This document shows positions 39,016 through 48,587 of a stretch of DNA of 64,000 nt, in pieces. The first letter of the stretch is position 1. The number at the start of each line of letters is the position of its first letter. Origin of the DNA: Shewanella hafniensis (GTDB lineage: Bacteria; Pseudomonadota; Gammaproteobacteria; Enterobacterales; Shewanellaceae). The stretch spans positions 123,822 to 187,821 of the forward strand of contig NZ_BPFD01000001.1 in the NCBI RefSeq assembly GCF_019655335.1. The letters are read 5' to 3'. The position numbers were made by a program, and so were the translations under genes. The notes under the pieces are model-generated. The model was not told the origin of the DNA and made no database searches. It was given only the letters and a program-made list of their open reading frames with translations.

Positions 39016-40590
39016 GTGCTAAAACAAATCCGGGCTTTTGCCCAACAAAAGTCCCGACCTAGTGCTGTGAGACTCGTACTGGCATTTGCCCTTGGCGCCA
39101 GTACGGCGCTTTCATTTGCGCCCTATTCCATTTGGATTATCTATCCGTTTGCCATGGCAATTGCCCTCTGGCACAGCCGAGCGCTTGGCGCTAAGGCGAG
39201 CTTTTACTATTGGTTAAGCTTTGGATTTGGCTGTTTTGCCGTAGGGATCAGCTGGGTACATGTAAGTATGGATACCTTTGGTGGTATGCCGCTCATCGCC
39301 TCCGTTGGATTGATGGCCTTGTTGGCTTTGTATTTAGCCTTGTATCCGGCACTAACAGGTTTAGCGCTGGCTTGGTTAACTAAAACGCGCAGTAAAAATG
39401 GCGAAACCACGTTTAGCCTTTGGCGTAATCTCGCACTGTTCCCCGCCCTGTGGACCTTGACCGAATGGGCTCGTGGCTGGGTGATGACAGGTTTCCCCTG
39501 GTTATGGGCCGGTTACTCGCAAACCCAAGGGCCGCTAAAACCCCTTGCCAGTATCATAGGCGCACTCGGGTTAAGCTTTGTGCTGGCCATGCTCGCAGGT
39601 GCATTAGCCCTTTGTTTTACTAAGCGTTATAAGAGTTTACTGCTTCTACTGCCACTCAGTATTTTGGCTGTTTGGGGGGCATCTAAGGTTTCCGACATTC
39701 ATCCTACGGGTGAAAATGTTAAAGTGGCACTGGTGCAAGGCAATATTCCCCAAAGCATGAAGTGGGAACCCGATGCCCTGTGGCCGACCCTTTTAAAATA
39801 CATGGATTTATCCCGCGAACATTTTGATGCCGATATCATTATTTGGCCAGAAGCGGCGGTTCCCGCGCCAGAATCTATGGTGCAGGACTTTTTAGATAAC
39901 GCCAATAAAGTCGCCAATTTAAACCATACTTCAATCATCACAGGCATTATCAGCCATCAACACAATGACTTTTATAATTCATTGATTGTGCTTGGTAATC
40001 ATAATCAGAAACAACAAGCTGGCCCTGACTATGAAGGCGATGGCAGCAATCAATTTAAGAAACATCATCTGTTGCCGATTGGCGAGTTTGTGCCCTTTGA
40101 AGCGCTGCTGCGCCCGATTGCGCCTTTCTTTAATTTGCCTATGTCCTCCTTTGCCAGAGGCGAATACCAGCAGCCGAACCTAAGTGCCCTAGGCCATAAA
40201 ATCGCGCCCGCAATTTGTTATGAAATTGCCTTTCCAGAACAGTTACGCGACAGCGTTAATCAAGGGACAGATATACTGTTAACTGTCTCAAATGACGCTT
40301 GGTTTGGTAGTTCAAACGGCCCATTACAGCATATGGAAATCGCCCAAATGCGCGCTGTTGAATTGGGCCGCCCTCTATTGCGGGCAACCAACAACGGCGT
40401 GACAGCGGTAGTCGATGAACAGGGCAATATCACCGCATCCTTACCCCAGTTTGAAACAGGTGTACTAAGCGCAACCATTCCCTTGGTGACAGGCCAAACT
40501 TGGTTCGCAAAATTAGGTCAAACACCCCTGCTACTGCTCTGTGGTTTACTGGTATTACTCGGCTTTGTCCGACGTGTAAAAGCGCAATAG
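39016..40590 (+). CDS. lnt: Apolipoprotein N-acyltransferase
   Basis: Adds the third acyl chain to lipoproteins in the inner membrane. 524 aa: about six N-terminal TM helices, then a nitrilase-like periplasmic domain with the E-K-C triad in WPEAAVPAPE, FKKHHLLPIGEF and ICYEIAFPE, and a final TM. A GTG start is used, 6 nt after the corC stop. Confidence 0.95.
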   Translation: MLKQIRAFAQQKSRPSAVRLVLAFALGASTALSFAPYSIWIIYPFAMAIALWHSRALGAKASFYYWLSFGFGCFAVGISWVHVSMDTFGGMPLIASVGLMALLALYLALYPALTGLALAWLTKTRSKNGETTFSLWRNLALFPALWTLTEWARGWVMTGFPWLWAGYSQTQGPLKPLASIIGALGLSFVLAMLAGALALCFTKRYKSLLLLLPLSILAVWGASKVSDIHPTGENVKVALVQGNIPQSMKWEPDALWPTLLKYMDLSREHFDADIIIWPEAAVPAPESMVQDFLDNANKVANLNHTSIITGIISHQHNDFYNSLIVLGNHNQKQQAGPDYEGDGSNQFKKHHLLPIGEFVPFEALLRPIAPFFNLPMSSFARGEYQQPNLSALGHKIAPAICYEIAFPEQLRDSVNQGTDILLTVSNDAWFGSSNGPLQHMEIAQMRAVELGRPLLRATNNGVTAVVDEQGNITASLPQFETGVLSATIPLVTGQTWFAKLGQTPLLLLCGLLVLLGFVRRVKAQ

Positions 40591-40600
40591 GATCAAGACC

Positions 40601-41104
40601 ATGCGTTACCCAATCAATAAACAAGATGCGGCTGGCTTTACCGTGATAGAACTGGTCGTGGTGATTATTGTACTTGGGATCTTGGCAGTGATTGCCGCGC
40701 CTAAATTTATCGGTTTGAGTAAAGAGGCTCGGGTACAAACCTTGAGCCAATTAAAAGCCAGCGTAAAAACTGCCAACACACTCGCCTACTCAAAAACCCA
40801 AATGCCCAGCCTGCGAAGCCAAGCCGTTGCAGGCCGCGATGATATTATTGATATCGACCTCAATGGTGATGGCACGCCCGATACCAGATTGAAATGGGGT
40901 TACCTTGATAATACCGATGTGGAAAACTGGATCACCTCAGATGATAAGCTCATCATTCAATATCAAGGCGTTGATATCACTTATATAGGTTACGATCTTA
41001 ACAACAATACCTTAGTAGATGACGATCAATGCTATTTCCGCTACACCCAAGCCAGCGATGCCAACACCCCGCCGCTATATGATATCAACACCCAAGGTTG
41101 TTAG
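40601..41104 (+). CDS. Type IV pilin-like / pseudopilin protein
   Basis: 167 aa with a class III signal: AAGFTVIELVVVIIVLGILA, Gly before the cleaved Phe and Glu at +5, so it is processed by a prepilin peptidase. After the N-terminal helix it has an MSHA/GspG-like domain (APKFIGLSKEARVQTLSQLK), a Ca-like DLNGDGTPDTRLKWG loop and two C-terminal Cys (DQCYF and TQGC) that may form the D-loop disulfide. It starts 10 nt after lnt with no other pilus genes nearby, so it is an orphan minor pilin, possibly MSHA-related. Confidence 0.88.
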   Translation: MRYPINKQDAAGFTVIELVVVIIVLGILAVIAAPKFIGLSKEARVQTLSQLKASVKTANTLAYSKTQMPSLRSQAVAGRDDIIDIDLNGDGTPDTRLKWGYLDNTDVENWITSDDKLIIQYQGVDITYIGYDLNNNTLVDDDQCYFRYTQASDANTPPLYDINTQGC

Positions 41105-41203
41105 GCTGACGCCCTGTTAACCTGTGTTATCCCGCAATTGTCTGCGAATACATTAGGCTGATTGCGCGTTCCACGTTAAGGTGAACGATTAGACGTGGCC
41201 TTA

Positions 41204-41260
41204 TACCAATCATAGTTACTGTTCATAGTTACTGTGCCTGCATAGCCAATATGATTGGTA
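41204..41260. repeat. REP-like inverted repeat with internal direct repeat
   Basis: Arms TACCAATCAT (41204-41213) and ATGATTGGTA (41251-41260) are perfect complements; inside, CATAGTTACTGT occurs twice with a 13-bp period. Looks like a small intergenic repeat element; genome-wide copies cannot be checked here. Confidence 0.6.
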
Positions 41261-41304
41261 CCATTACCTCGTTCCTTAACTAAGGTACACATCAAGGCAA
41301 CTCT

Positions 41305-41964
41305 ATGGCACTGCTTCGCGTGCGCTACCAAACCCACGAGTTTGGCAATCTCGATATTCATGTCAGAACCCTAAGAGACAATCAGGAATTTGACGACATC
41401 GATGGCGAAGCCGAAAAGCTCGGTATTTCCTCCGCAACTTGGCCGTTATTTGGCATAGTCTGGCCATCGAGCCAAGTGCTCTCGCACCACATGGCAGACT
41501 ACAAAATTGGCAATAAACGTATTCTTGAAGTGGGCTGTGGCATTGGGCTCGCGAGTCTAGTGCTCAACCATAGGCACGCCGATATCACAGCAACCGACTA
41601 TCACCCAGAATCAGGAAATTTCCTTAAGCAGAATGTCGATTTAAATCATGGTCGGGCGATCCCGTTTGTGCGCACTGGCTGGGCAGATGCAGAAACGAAT
41701 TTAGGCTTATTTGATCTGATCATTGGTAGCGATCTCTTATACGAACAAGAACATGCCGATCTCTTATCACAATTTATTGAGCAGCATGCTAAACCAATTT
41801 GTGATGTAGTCTTAGTCGATCCCGGTCGTGGTAATCATGCCAAATTCAGTAAACGTATGGTCACCTTAGGTTACGAACACACGCAACATAAACCCATTCA
41901 CACTGAATTTTTATTAGCGCCCTTTGGCGGTCAAATCCTCAACTACTCTCGTACCAACAGTTGA
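41305..41964 (+). CDS. SAM-dependent methyltransferase, ETFB-lysine / Nnt1-like
   Basis: 219 aa class I methyltransferase: motif I RILEVGCGIGLASLVLNHRH, motif II ITATDYHPES and IIGSDLLYEQEHADLL. The WPSSQVLSHHM segment and overall layout match the METTL/ETFB-lysine methyltransferase-type family, so a protein substrate is likely but unidentified. Confidence 0.8.
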   Translation: MALLRVRYQTHEFGNLDIHVRTLRDNQEFDDIDGEAEKLGISSATWPLFGIVWPSSQVLSHHMADYKIGNKRILEVGCGIGLASLVLNHRHADITATDYHPESGNFLKQNVDLNHGRAIPFVRTGWADAETNLGLFDLIIGSDLLYEQEHADLLSQFIEQHAKPICDVVLVDPGRGNHAKFSKRMVTLGYEHTQHKPIHTEFLLAPFGGQILNYSRTNS

Positions 41965-42017
41965 TACAGCCTAATTAATGCAAATATGAGCCATTTAGGT
42001 CTAATAGAACTCAAAAA

Positions 42018-42041
42018 AAAACGACGCTGAGGCGTCGTTTT
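42018..42041. terminator. Bidirectional terminator between methyltransferase and ybeL
   Basis: ACGACGC-TGAG-GCGTCGT stem flanked by a run of A on one side and TTTT on the other, between convergent genes. Confidence 0.82.
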
Positions 42042-42065
42042 AGCTGCATAACATCACCACCTTGA

Positions 42066-42566
42066 TTAAGGCGTTAGCGGCTCGCGGGTAAATTCTTCAT
42101 GGTCACATTCAGGACAGTCAGGGATGGGACTTGGAAATTCAATACTCATTTCATTGCCACAGTTAGTGCATACCATGATGCCCTGATTCACTATGTCACC
42201 ACTTTGATAGTAACCATGATGCTTAAAATCTTGCGCTAGCTCATGCCATTCAACTTGGCTGCGGTCGGTGATTTCACTCAGCCAATGCCAAAGTGTATTC
42301 TCCAAAGTAATCACTGTGGGGCTATGACTCAGACTATCTGCATTTTGTTCACGCAGAAAACTCGCTATATCACGCTTTAGGAATTGTTCGACTAAAGCGA
42401 GTTCATCTTCTCCTGCCTGTTGTTTAAGGCGTAAAAACTCCTTTCCTTGAGTGACAGATTTAAATAAATTCTTTGCAGTCAGCGTGTTATCTTCTGAAAA
42501 TTGAGATTTAACTTCGGCAATTAAGGCTTGATACAGTCCTAGTAACACGTTACTTCTATCATTCAT
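42066..42566 (-). CDS. ybeL: Zinc ribbon-containing protein YbeL (DUF1451)
   Basis: 166 aa, helical N-terminal part and a C-terminal zinc ribbon with CTNCGNE and CPECDHEEF. Matches the DUF1451/YbeL family by layout; function unknown. It is divergent from leuS, as ybeL is near leuS in E. coli. ATG chosen 8 nt after AAGGAG. Confidence 0.88.
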   Translation of the reverse strand: MNDRSNVLLGLYQALIAEVKSQFSEDNTLTAKNLFKSVTQGKEFLRLKQQAGEDELALVEQFLKRDIASFLREQNADSLSHSPTVITLENTLWHWLSEITDRSQVEWHELAQDFKHHGYYQSGDIVNQGIMVCTNCGNEMSIEFPSPIPDCPECDHEEFTREPLTP

Positions 42567-42687
42567 AATCAATACTCCTTCATACGAACCTTTTTAATGC
42601 ATCGCTTCTAGTTTATTCTATGCAGATCTTACTCGCGCTGATATGGCGTTAGATCAAATAATAGGCGGCACTGCCGGAAATAGAGTG

Positions 42688-45267
42688 ATGCAAGAGCAAT
42701 ATAATCCCTCAGAAATTGAAGCCTTAGTGCAAAAGCACTGGCATGACAACAAAACCTTCGAAGTCACTGAAGACGCAAACAAAGAAAAGTTTTATTGCCT
42801 TTCGATGTTTCCGTACCCTTCTGGCAGACTCCACATGGGACACGTACGCAACTATACCATAGGTGACGTAGTTGCACGCTTTCAACGTCTTCAAGGCAAA
42901 AACGTGCTCCAGCCTATCGGTTGGGACTCATTTGGCCTGCCCGCAGAAAATGCCGCGATTAACAACAAGACAGCGCCTGCGCCATGGACCTATGAAAACA
43001 TAGAATACATGAAGAACCAGCTGAAACTGCTGGGTTTTGGTTACGATTGGAGCCGTGAAATCGCCACTTGTACCCCTGAATATTATCGCTGGGAACAATG
43101 GTTCTTCACTAAGTTGTACGAGAAAGGCCTAGTCTATAAAAAGACAGCTTCAGTCAACTGGTGTCCAAACGATGAAACCGTACTGGCGAACGAGCAAGTT
43201 CAAGACGGTTGCTGCTGGCGCTGTGATACCCCTGTGGAACAAAAAGAAATTCCACAGTGGTTCATTAAGATCACTGCCTATGCAGAAGAATTGTTAAACG
43301 ATATCGACACCTTAGATGGCTGGCCTGAACAGGTCAAAACCATGCAACGCAACTGGATTGGTCGCAGCGAAGGCGTAGAAATGACCTTCGGTGTCGCAGG
43401 CCACGATAAAAGCTTCGATATCTATACCACACGTCCAGATACCTTAATGGGCGTGACCTATGTGGCGATTGCCGCAGGTCATCCATTAGCTGAAATCGCC
43501 GCGCAAACTAATCCTGAGCTTGCCGCCTTTATCGATGAGTGCAAAAACAGCACAACATCAGAAGCCGAACTCGCGACCATGGAAAAACGCGGTGTCGCTA
43601 CAGGGCTTTTCGCCATTCATCCTATCACTGGTAAGCAAGTGCCGATTTGGGCAGCTAACTTTGTGTTGATGAACTATGGCACAGGTGCCGTAATGTCAGT
43701 TCCAGGCCACGATCAACGTGACTTCGAATTTGCGAAAAAATATGGTCTGGCGATTGAAGCTGTGATCAAGCCAGTTGATGGCGACGTCGATATTAGCGAA
43801 GCCGCTTATACCGAAAAAGGCGTACTGTTTAACTCGGGAGAGTTCGACGGTTTAGACTTTGAAGCGGGCTTTAATGCCATCGCTAACAAGTTAGTCGCCG
43901 AAGGTAAAGGCAAGCGCCAAGTCAACTATCGTCTGCGCGATTGGGGTGTTTCACGTCAGCGTTACTGGGGCGCACCGATTCCTATGGTGACCTTAGCCGA
44001 TGGCACTGTGATCCCAACGCCAGCAGATCAACTGCCAGTATTACTGCCAGAAGATGTGGTGATGGACGGGATTCAAAGCCCAATCAAGGCCGATAAAGAA
44101 TGGGCTAAAACCCAAGTCAACGGTCAAGATGCGCTACGCGAAACCGATACCTTCGATACCTTTATGGAATCCTCTTGGTATTACGCCCGTTACTGTAGCC
44201 CGCATGCAGACGAAATGTTAGATCCGGCTAAAGCCAACTACTGGCTGCCTGTGGATCAATACATTGGCGGTATCGAACACGCTTGTATGCATTTGTTATA
44301 TTTCCGCTTCTTCCACAAGTTGCTGCGGGATGCGGGTCTGGTTAACTCTAACGAGCCAGCCAAACAACTGCTGACCCAAGGCATGGTGTTGGCCGATGCT
44401 TTCTACTACATCAACGAAAAAGGCGCCCGTGTATGGGTGTCGCCGTTAGATGTAGCAACCACAGAAAAAGACGACAAGGGCCGCATTACGAAGGCTATCG
44501 ACAAAGACGGCAATGAGCTGGTTTATACCGGCATGAGCAAGATGTCTAAGTCGAAAAACAACGGTATCGATCCTCAAGTCATGGTCGAAAAATACGGCGC
44601 CGATACCGTTCGCCTATTTATGATGTTCGCCTCACCACCAGAATTAACTCTGGAATGGCAAGAGTCTGGCGTTGAAGGCGCACACCGCTTCATTAAACGT
44701 CTGTGGAAACTGGCAAGCGAGTATATCGCCCAAGACAACAGCGAAGCCTTAGATGTCAGCAAGTTAGCTGCGGATCAAAAAGCGCTACGCCGTGAAGTTC
44801 ACAAAACTATCGCTAAAGTGACCGACGATATCGGCCGCCGTCAGATGTTCAACACTGCGGTTGCCGCCGTGATGGAACTGATGAACCATCTGCAAAAAGC
44901 GCCACAAACCACAGGTCAAGACAGAGCCATTATCGGCGAAGCCTTATCGGCCATAGTGCGTTTGCTGTACCCTATCATTCCGCATGTGAGCTTTAACCTG
45001 TGGAACGAGTTAGGCAATGCAAGCAACATCGAAGACAGCCAATGGCCAGTCGTTGATGAAGCGGCGCTCGTTGAAGACAGCAAGCTCATCGTTGTGCAAG
45101 TTAACGGTAAAGTTCGCGCAAAAATCACAGTGGCCGCCGATGCTGATAAAGAATCAGTAGAAGCCTTAGGTATGAGTGATGAGCACGTGATCAAATACCT
45201 AGACGGCCTGACGGTGCGTAAAGTGATCTATGTGCCGGGCAAACTGCTTAGCATAGTGGCCAATTAA
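42688..45267 (+). CDS. leuS: Leucyl-tRNA synthetase
   Basis: Class I synthetase, 859 aa from [15 protein letters not shown] motif in [16 protein letters not shown] (about residue 42-55), CP1 editing domain (about 220-420, [13 protein letters not shown]), KMSKS in [12 protein letters not shown] (near 620) and the anticodon-binding C-terminal domain. Fifteen upstream in-frame codons are open but outside the family. Confidence 0.97.
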   Translation: MQEQYNPSEIEALVQKHWHDNKTFEVTEDANKEKFYCLSMFPYPSGRLHMGHVRNYTIGDVVARFQRLQGKNVLQPIGWDSFGLPAENAAINNKTAPAPWTYENIEYMKNQLKLLGFGYDWSREIATCTPEYYRWEQWFFTKLYEKGLVYKKTASVNWCPNDETVLANEQVQDGCCWRCDTPVEQKEIPQWFIKITAYAEELLNDIDTLDGWPEQVKTMQRNWIGRSEGVEMTFGVAGHDKSFDIYTTRPDTLMGVTYVAIAAGHPLAEIAAQTNPELAAFIDECKNSTTSEAELATMEKRGVATGLFAIHPITGKQVPIWAANFVLMNYGTGAVMSVPGHDQRDFEFAKKYGLAIEAVIKPVDGDVDISEAAYTEKGVLFNSGEFDGLDFEAGFNAIANKLVAEGKGKRQVNYRLRDWGVSRQRYWGAPIPMVTLADGTVIPTPADQLPVLLPEDVVMDGIQSPIKADKEWAKTQVNGQDALRETDTFDTFMESSWYYARYCSPHADEMLDPAKANYWLPVDQYIGGIEHACMHLLYFRFFHKLLRDAGLVNSNEPAKQLLTQGMVLADAFYYINEKGARVWVSPLDVATTEKDDKGRITKAIDKDGNELVYTGMSKMSKSKNNGIDPQVMVEKYGADTVRLFMMFASPPELTLEWQESGVEGAHRFIKRLWKLASEYIAQDNSEALDVSKLAADQKALRREVHKTIAKVTDDIGRRQMFNTAVAAVMELMNHLQKAPQTTGQDRAIIGEALSAIVRLLYPIIPHVSFNLWNELGNASNIEDSQWPVVDEAALVEDSKLIVVQVNGKVRAKITVAADADKESVEALGMSDEHVIKYLDGLTVRKVIYVPGKLLSIVAN

Positions 45268-45285
45268 CGGCTGCTAATAACTCGC

Positions 45286-45342
45286 TATACTCAAAGCCAT
45301 TGAAGTTGCAGCATAGCTGCAACTTCAAGTCCGCAGGGTATA
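45286..45342. repeat. REP-like element with a 13-bp perfect stem between leuS and lptE
   Basis: TTGAAGTTGCAGC-ATA-GCTGCAACTTCAA (45300-45328) forms a 13-bp stem, nested within outer TATACTC / GGGTATA words at 45286 and 45336. No U-tract. Probably a dispersed intergenic repeat or mRNA-stabilising hairpin. Confidence 0.65.
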
Positions 45343-45367
45343 CCACGAATAGGAAACCGCGAAATCT

Positions 45368-45862
45368 ATGCTAATCAAACGCATATGCTTCGCAATCATG
45401 GCACTAGTGATTATGACTAGCGCCGGTTGCGGTTTTAAGCTTCAACGCAGTTATCAAATCCCCGATGTCCTCAATCATTTGAGTTTGAGCAGCGCGGATG
45501 AATACAGCGAACTCACCCGTTTAGTGCGAGAGCGCCTGCGCTTGAATAATATCCAAGTTGTCGACGCCGCCGATGACGTTCCAGTATTAAGGTTAATCAC
45601 CGACTCCCTTGAACGCTCGACCTTATCTTTATATCCCACGGGTAACGTCGCCGAGTATGAGCTGATTTATTTAGTCGAATTTGCTGTGGCATTGCCGGGC
45701 AAAGAAGCGCAGCCTTTCAAGGTTGAAATTCGCCGCGACTACTTAGACGATCCCCGTACCGCATTGGCAAAGAGTCGTGAAATGGAATTGCTGACGAAGG
45801 AAATGCGTATCCAAGCTGCGGATCGTATTCTGCAAGCGATGGCCAGTACTGAGGTGAATTAA
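45368..45862 (+). CDS. lptE: LPS-assembly lipoprotein LptE
   Basis: Outer-membrane lipoprotein that plugs LptD for LPS export. 164 aa with lipoprotein signal and lipobox SAGC (Cys21), then GFKLQRSYQIPDVLNHLSLS and the conserved STLSLYPTGNVAEYEL pattern. Its stop overlaps the first ATG of the mini-ORF chain leading to holA. Confidence 0.94.
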   Translation: MLIKRICFAIMALVIMTSAGCGFKLQRSYQIPDVLNHLSLSSADEYSELTRLVRERLRLNNIQVVDAADDVPVLRLITDSLERSTLSLYPTGNVAEYELIYLVEFAVALPGKEAQPFKVEIRRDYLDDPRTALAKSREMELLTKEMRIQAADRILQAMASTEVN

Positions 45863-45914
45863 TGCGGGTCATCAATTAAATGCGGATAATCTACTAAATG
45901 CGGATAATCAACTA
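45861..45914 (+). repeat. Three 18-bp tandem repeats forming a chain of 5-codon mini-ORFs before holA
   Basis: Units AATGCGGGTCATCAATTA, AATGCGGATAATCTACTA and AATGCGGATAATCAACTA run straight into the holA start (AATGAGAGTC). Each unit carries ATG, four codons and TAA, so mini-ORFs MRVIN, MRIIY and MRIIN start at 45862, 45880 and 45898, and holA starts at 45916, all in one frame with TAAATG junctions. The first ATG overlaps the lptE stop (TAATG). Reinitiation coupling is inference. Confidence 0.85.
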
Positions 45915-45915
45915 A

Positions 45916-46947
45916 ATGAGAGTCTATCCCGATCAACTCTCCCGCCACCTTAACCAGTTATTTCCTTGTTATCTGATTTTTGGGGATGATCCTTGGTTGA
46001 TTGAAACCACCAAAGATCAGATCCGCCAATTTGCCAAGCGTCAGGGTTTCGATGAAAAAGTCCAACTCATTCAAGAGACGGGCTTTAATTGGAACGACTT
46101 GACTCAGGAATGGCAGGCCATGAGCCTGTTTTCCAGTAAGCGTCTGATTGAGTTAACCCTTCCACAATCTAAGCCCGGTGCCGAAGGCTCTAGCACACTG
46201 CAAGCCCTATTGCAGACGCCCAATCCCGATATGCTGTTGATTATCGAAGGGCCAAAACTCGCCACAGAGCAAACCAACAGTAAATGGTTTAAGACCTTAG
46301 ATGCCCATGGCATGTATCTGCCCTGCGCCACGCCAGAAGGCGAGCAGTTTATGCGCTGGCTCGATGGCCGCATCAAGCACTTTAAGCTCAATCTGCAGCC
46401 GGATGCGCGTGCTATGTTGCATTCTCTGTATGAAGGGAATTTACTGGCTGCCGATCAAGCCATGCAATTGCTGCAACTCCTGAGCCCAGCAAAACCCGTC
46501 AGTGCCGACGAACTGGGCCACTATTTTGAAGATCAGTCGCGCTTCACCGTATTCCAACTCACGGATGCATTGCTGAATAATAAACAGGATAGCGCGCAGC
46601 ACATGCTGGCCCAGCTCAATGGCGAAGGCACAGCCTTACCTATCCTGCTGTGGGCCTTGTTTAAAGAGCTCGGCTTATTATTCAATTTAAAATGCGAGCA
46701 AGCCCAAGGCGTTGCGCTGAGTGCACTCTGGGGTAAGCATCGTATTTGGGATAAGCGTAAGCCACTGTATCAAGCTGCGCTGCAACGACTTAGCCTTGAA
46801 CAACTCGAACATATGCTCGCCCTCGCTTCGAAGCTTGAGCTCAATTTAAAGCAGCAGGGTAAAGAGGATTGGACTGGGCTGAGCCACCTGTGTCTGTTAT
46901 TTGATCCTAGAGCCCATCGGCATCTGGCGCATATAGCCATAGACTAA
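45916..46947 (+). CDS. holA: DNA polymerase III delta subunit
   Basis: Clamp-loader subunit that opens the beta clamp. 343 aa starting MRVYPDQLSRHLNQLFPCYL, with LIFGDDPWLIETT (a degenerate AAA+ P-loop-like segment), LLIIEGPKL and a C-terminal collar domain. Its translation start immediately follows the third mini-ORF stop. Confidence 0.93.
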   Translation: MRVYPDQLSRHLNQLFPCYLIFGDDPWLIETTKDQIRQFAKRQGFDEKVQLIQETGFNWNDLTQEWQAMSLFSSKRLIELTLPQSKPGAEGSSTLQALLQTPNPDMLLIIEGPKLATEQTNSKWFKTLDAHGMYLPCATPEGEQFMRWLDGRIKHFKLNLQPDARAMLHSLYEGNLLAADQAMQLLQLLSPAKPVSADELGHYFEDQSRFTVFQLTDALLNNKQDSAQHMLAQLNGEGTALPILLWALFKELGLLFNLKCEQAQGVALSALWGKHRIWDKRKPLYQAALQRLSLEQLEHMLALASKLELNLKQQGKEDWTGLSHLCLLFDPRAHRHLAHIAID

Positions 46948-46971
46948 TCATAAGTTAACCAAAGAGTTGAT

Positions 46972-47619
46972 ATGCGCATTGGCATTTTAGGCGGCACCTT
47001 CGACCCGATACACTATGGTCATATCCGTCCGGCGATGGAAGTGAAACACGCATTAGCCTTGGATAAAATCCTGCTGATGCCGAACCATATTCCGCCCCAT
47101 AAGCAGCAGCCCAATTTAACCACAGCGCAGCGGCTCAAGATGGTTGCCGATGTCTGCTCGCAACTGGATGGCTTTGAGCTATGCGATATCGAGGCAAAAC
47201 GCGACACGCCTTCCTACACAGTTATCACCCTTGAGCAACTGAAAGCCTTACATCCTAAAGACGAACTGTTTTTTATCATGGGGATGGACTCTTTCATCCA
47301 ATTACAAAGCTGGCATGAGTGGCAACGCTTGTTCGACTTTGCCCACCTCGTTGTCTGCCAGCGTCCGGGCTGGCAGCTCGATGCCGAGCATCCTATGCAG
47401 CAAATATTAACGGCCCGCAGTCAAGCCCAAGCACTCACTGAGCATGCTGCTAACCCCGCCCATAGAAATGATGGGCAGATTATCCCTGTGACAATTACGC
47501 CACAGGATATTTCCTCGACGCACATTCGTGAGCAACTGGCAAAAGGCGAAATCCCCGCCGATTTACTCATGCCCGTCACGCTAGATTACATCCAAAATCA
47601 ACGACTTTACTTACCTTAG
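46972..47619 (+). CDS. nadD: Nicotinate-nucleotide adenylyltransferase
   Basis: Makes deamido-NAD from nicotinate mononucleotide and ATP. 215 aa with the nucleotidyltransferase motifs [15 protein letters not shown] (residues about 7-21) and [13 protein letters not shown] (about 183). In order holA-nadD-rsfS, as in many gammaproteobacteria. Confidence 0.96.
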   Translation: MRIGILGGTFDPIHYGHIRPAMEVKHALALDKILLMPNHIPPHKQQPNLTTAQRLKMVADVCSQLDGFELCDIEAKRDTPSYTVITLEQLKALHPKDELFFIMGMDSFIQLQSWHEWQRLFDFAHLVVCQRPGWQLDAEHPMQQILTARSQAQALTEHAANPAHRNDGQIIPVTITPQDISSTHIREQLAKGEIPADLLMPVTLDYIQNQRLYLP

Positions 47620-47726
47620 CTCGAAACGTAAGCAGATATCGCCCACTCAGCTGCCAATGGCAATGTATTCCGGCAAGCAACACTGGTATACTACCGCGCT
47701 ATTTAAAATTAATGAGGTACGCCAGC

Positions 47727-48056
47727 GTGCAGAGCGCGGAATTAAAACAGTTTGTTGTCGACAAGATCGACGACTTAAAAGCCAGAGACGTTGTTGTTCT
47801 GGATGTCAGCAAGCAATCTAACATCACTGACTACATGGTCATATGTTCAGGTACATCAAAGACTCACGTTAAAGCTATCGCTGAAAACCTTGTGGTTGAA
47901 GCGAAGAAAGCCGGTATTCCACCTTTAGGTGTTGAAGGCCGTGAAAGCAGCGAATGGGTTCTTGTGGACATGGGCGATGTGATCCTGCACGTTATGCAAG
48001 ATCAAACCCGTGATTTCTACCAGCTTGAAAAGCTCTGGTCAGAAAAGCAAGACTGA
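47727..48056 (+). CDS. rsfS: Ribosome silencing factor RsfS
   Basis: Binds L14 and blocks subunit joining when nutrients are low. 109 aa from a GTG start ([20 protein letters not shown]), with GAGG 9-10 nt upstream. An in-frame ATG five codons upstream (47712) lacks a ribosome site. Conserved [20 protein letters not shown]. Its stop overlaps the rlmH ATG. Confidence 0.93.
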   Translation: MQSAELKQFVVDKIDDLKARDVVVLDVSKQSNITDYMVICSGTSKTHVKAIAENLVVEAKKAGIPPLGVEGRESSEWVLVDMGDVILHVMQDQTRDFYQLEKLWSEKQD

Positions 48057-48526
48057 TGAAGTTACAGCTCATCGCAGTAGGAACACGGATGCCCGATTGG
48101 GTTACCCGTGGTTTCGAAGAATACCAGCGCCGTTTTCCACGTGATATGGCGCTGGAGCTTATCGAAATACCCGCTGGAAAGCGGGGGAAAAATGCCGACA
48201 TTGTCCGGATCCTTCAAAAAGAAGGCGAACAAATGTTGGCGGCCATTCCCAAAGGCAATCATATTGTTAGCTTAGATCTCCCCGGAAAAAACTGGACGAC
48301 CCCCGAGCTTGCAACCGCGTTGACTAAATGGCAACTCGATGGTCGCGACGTCAGTTTACTGATCGGCGGACCTGAAGGATTAGCGCCAGCTTGCAAAGAA
48401 GCGGCAAACCAAAGTTGGTGCCTATCGGCATTAACCTTACCTCATCCCTTAGTTAGGGTTGTAGTCGCCGAAAGTTTGTACCGCGCGTGGAGCGTGAACA
48501 CGAATCACCCCTACCATAGAGAATAG
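48056..48526 (+). CDS. rlmH: 23S rRNA (pseudouridine1915-N3)-methyltransferase
   Basis: 156-aa SPOUT methyltransferase for position 1915 of 23S rRNA. Shows [14 protein letters not shown] (knot SAM site) and the C-terminal [22 protein letters not shown] overlaps the rsfS stop codon by one base. Confidence 0.96.
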   Translation: MKLQLIAVGTRMPDWVTRGFEEYQRRFPRDMALELIEIPAGKRGKNADIVRILQKEGEQMLAAIPKGNHIVSLDLPGKNWTTPELATALTKWQLDGRDVSLLIGGPEGLAPACKEAANQSWCLSALTLPHPLVRVVVAESLYRAWSVNTNHPYHRE

Positions 48527-48587
48527 CGGGATCTTGATGTTAACGAGTGTCAACCACCCGTCATGGGATCAGCCGGAGATAGCATAA

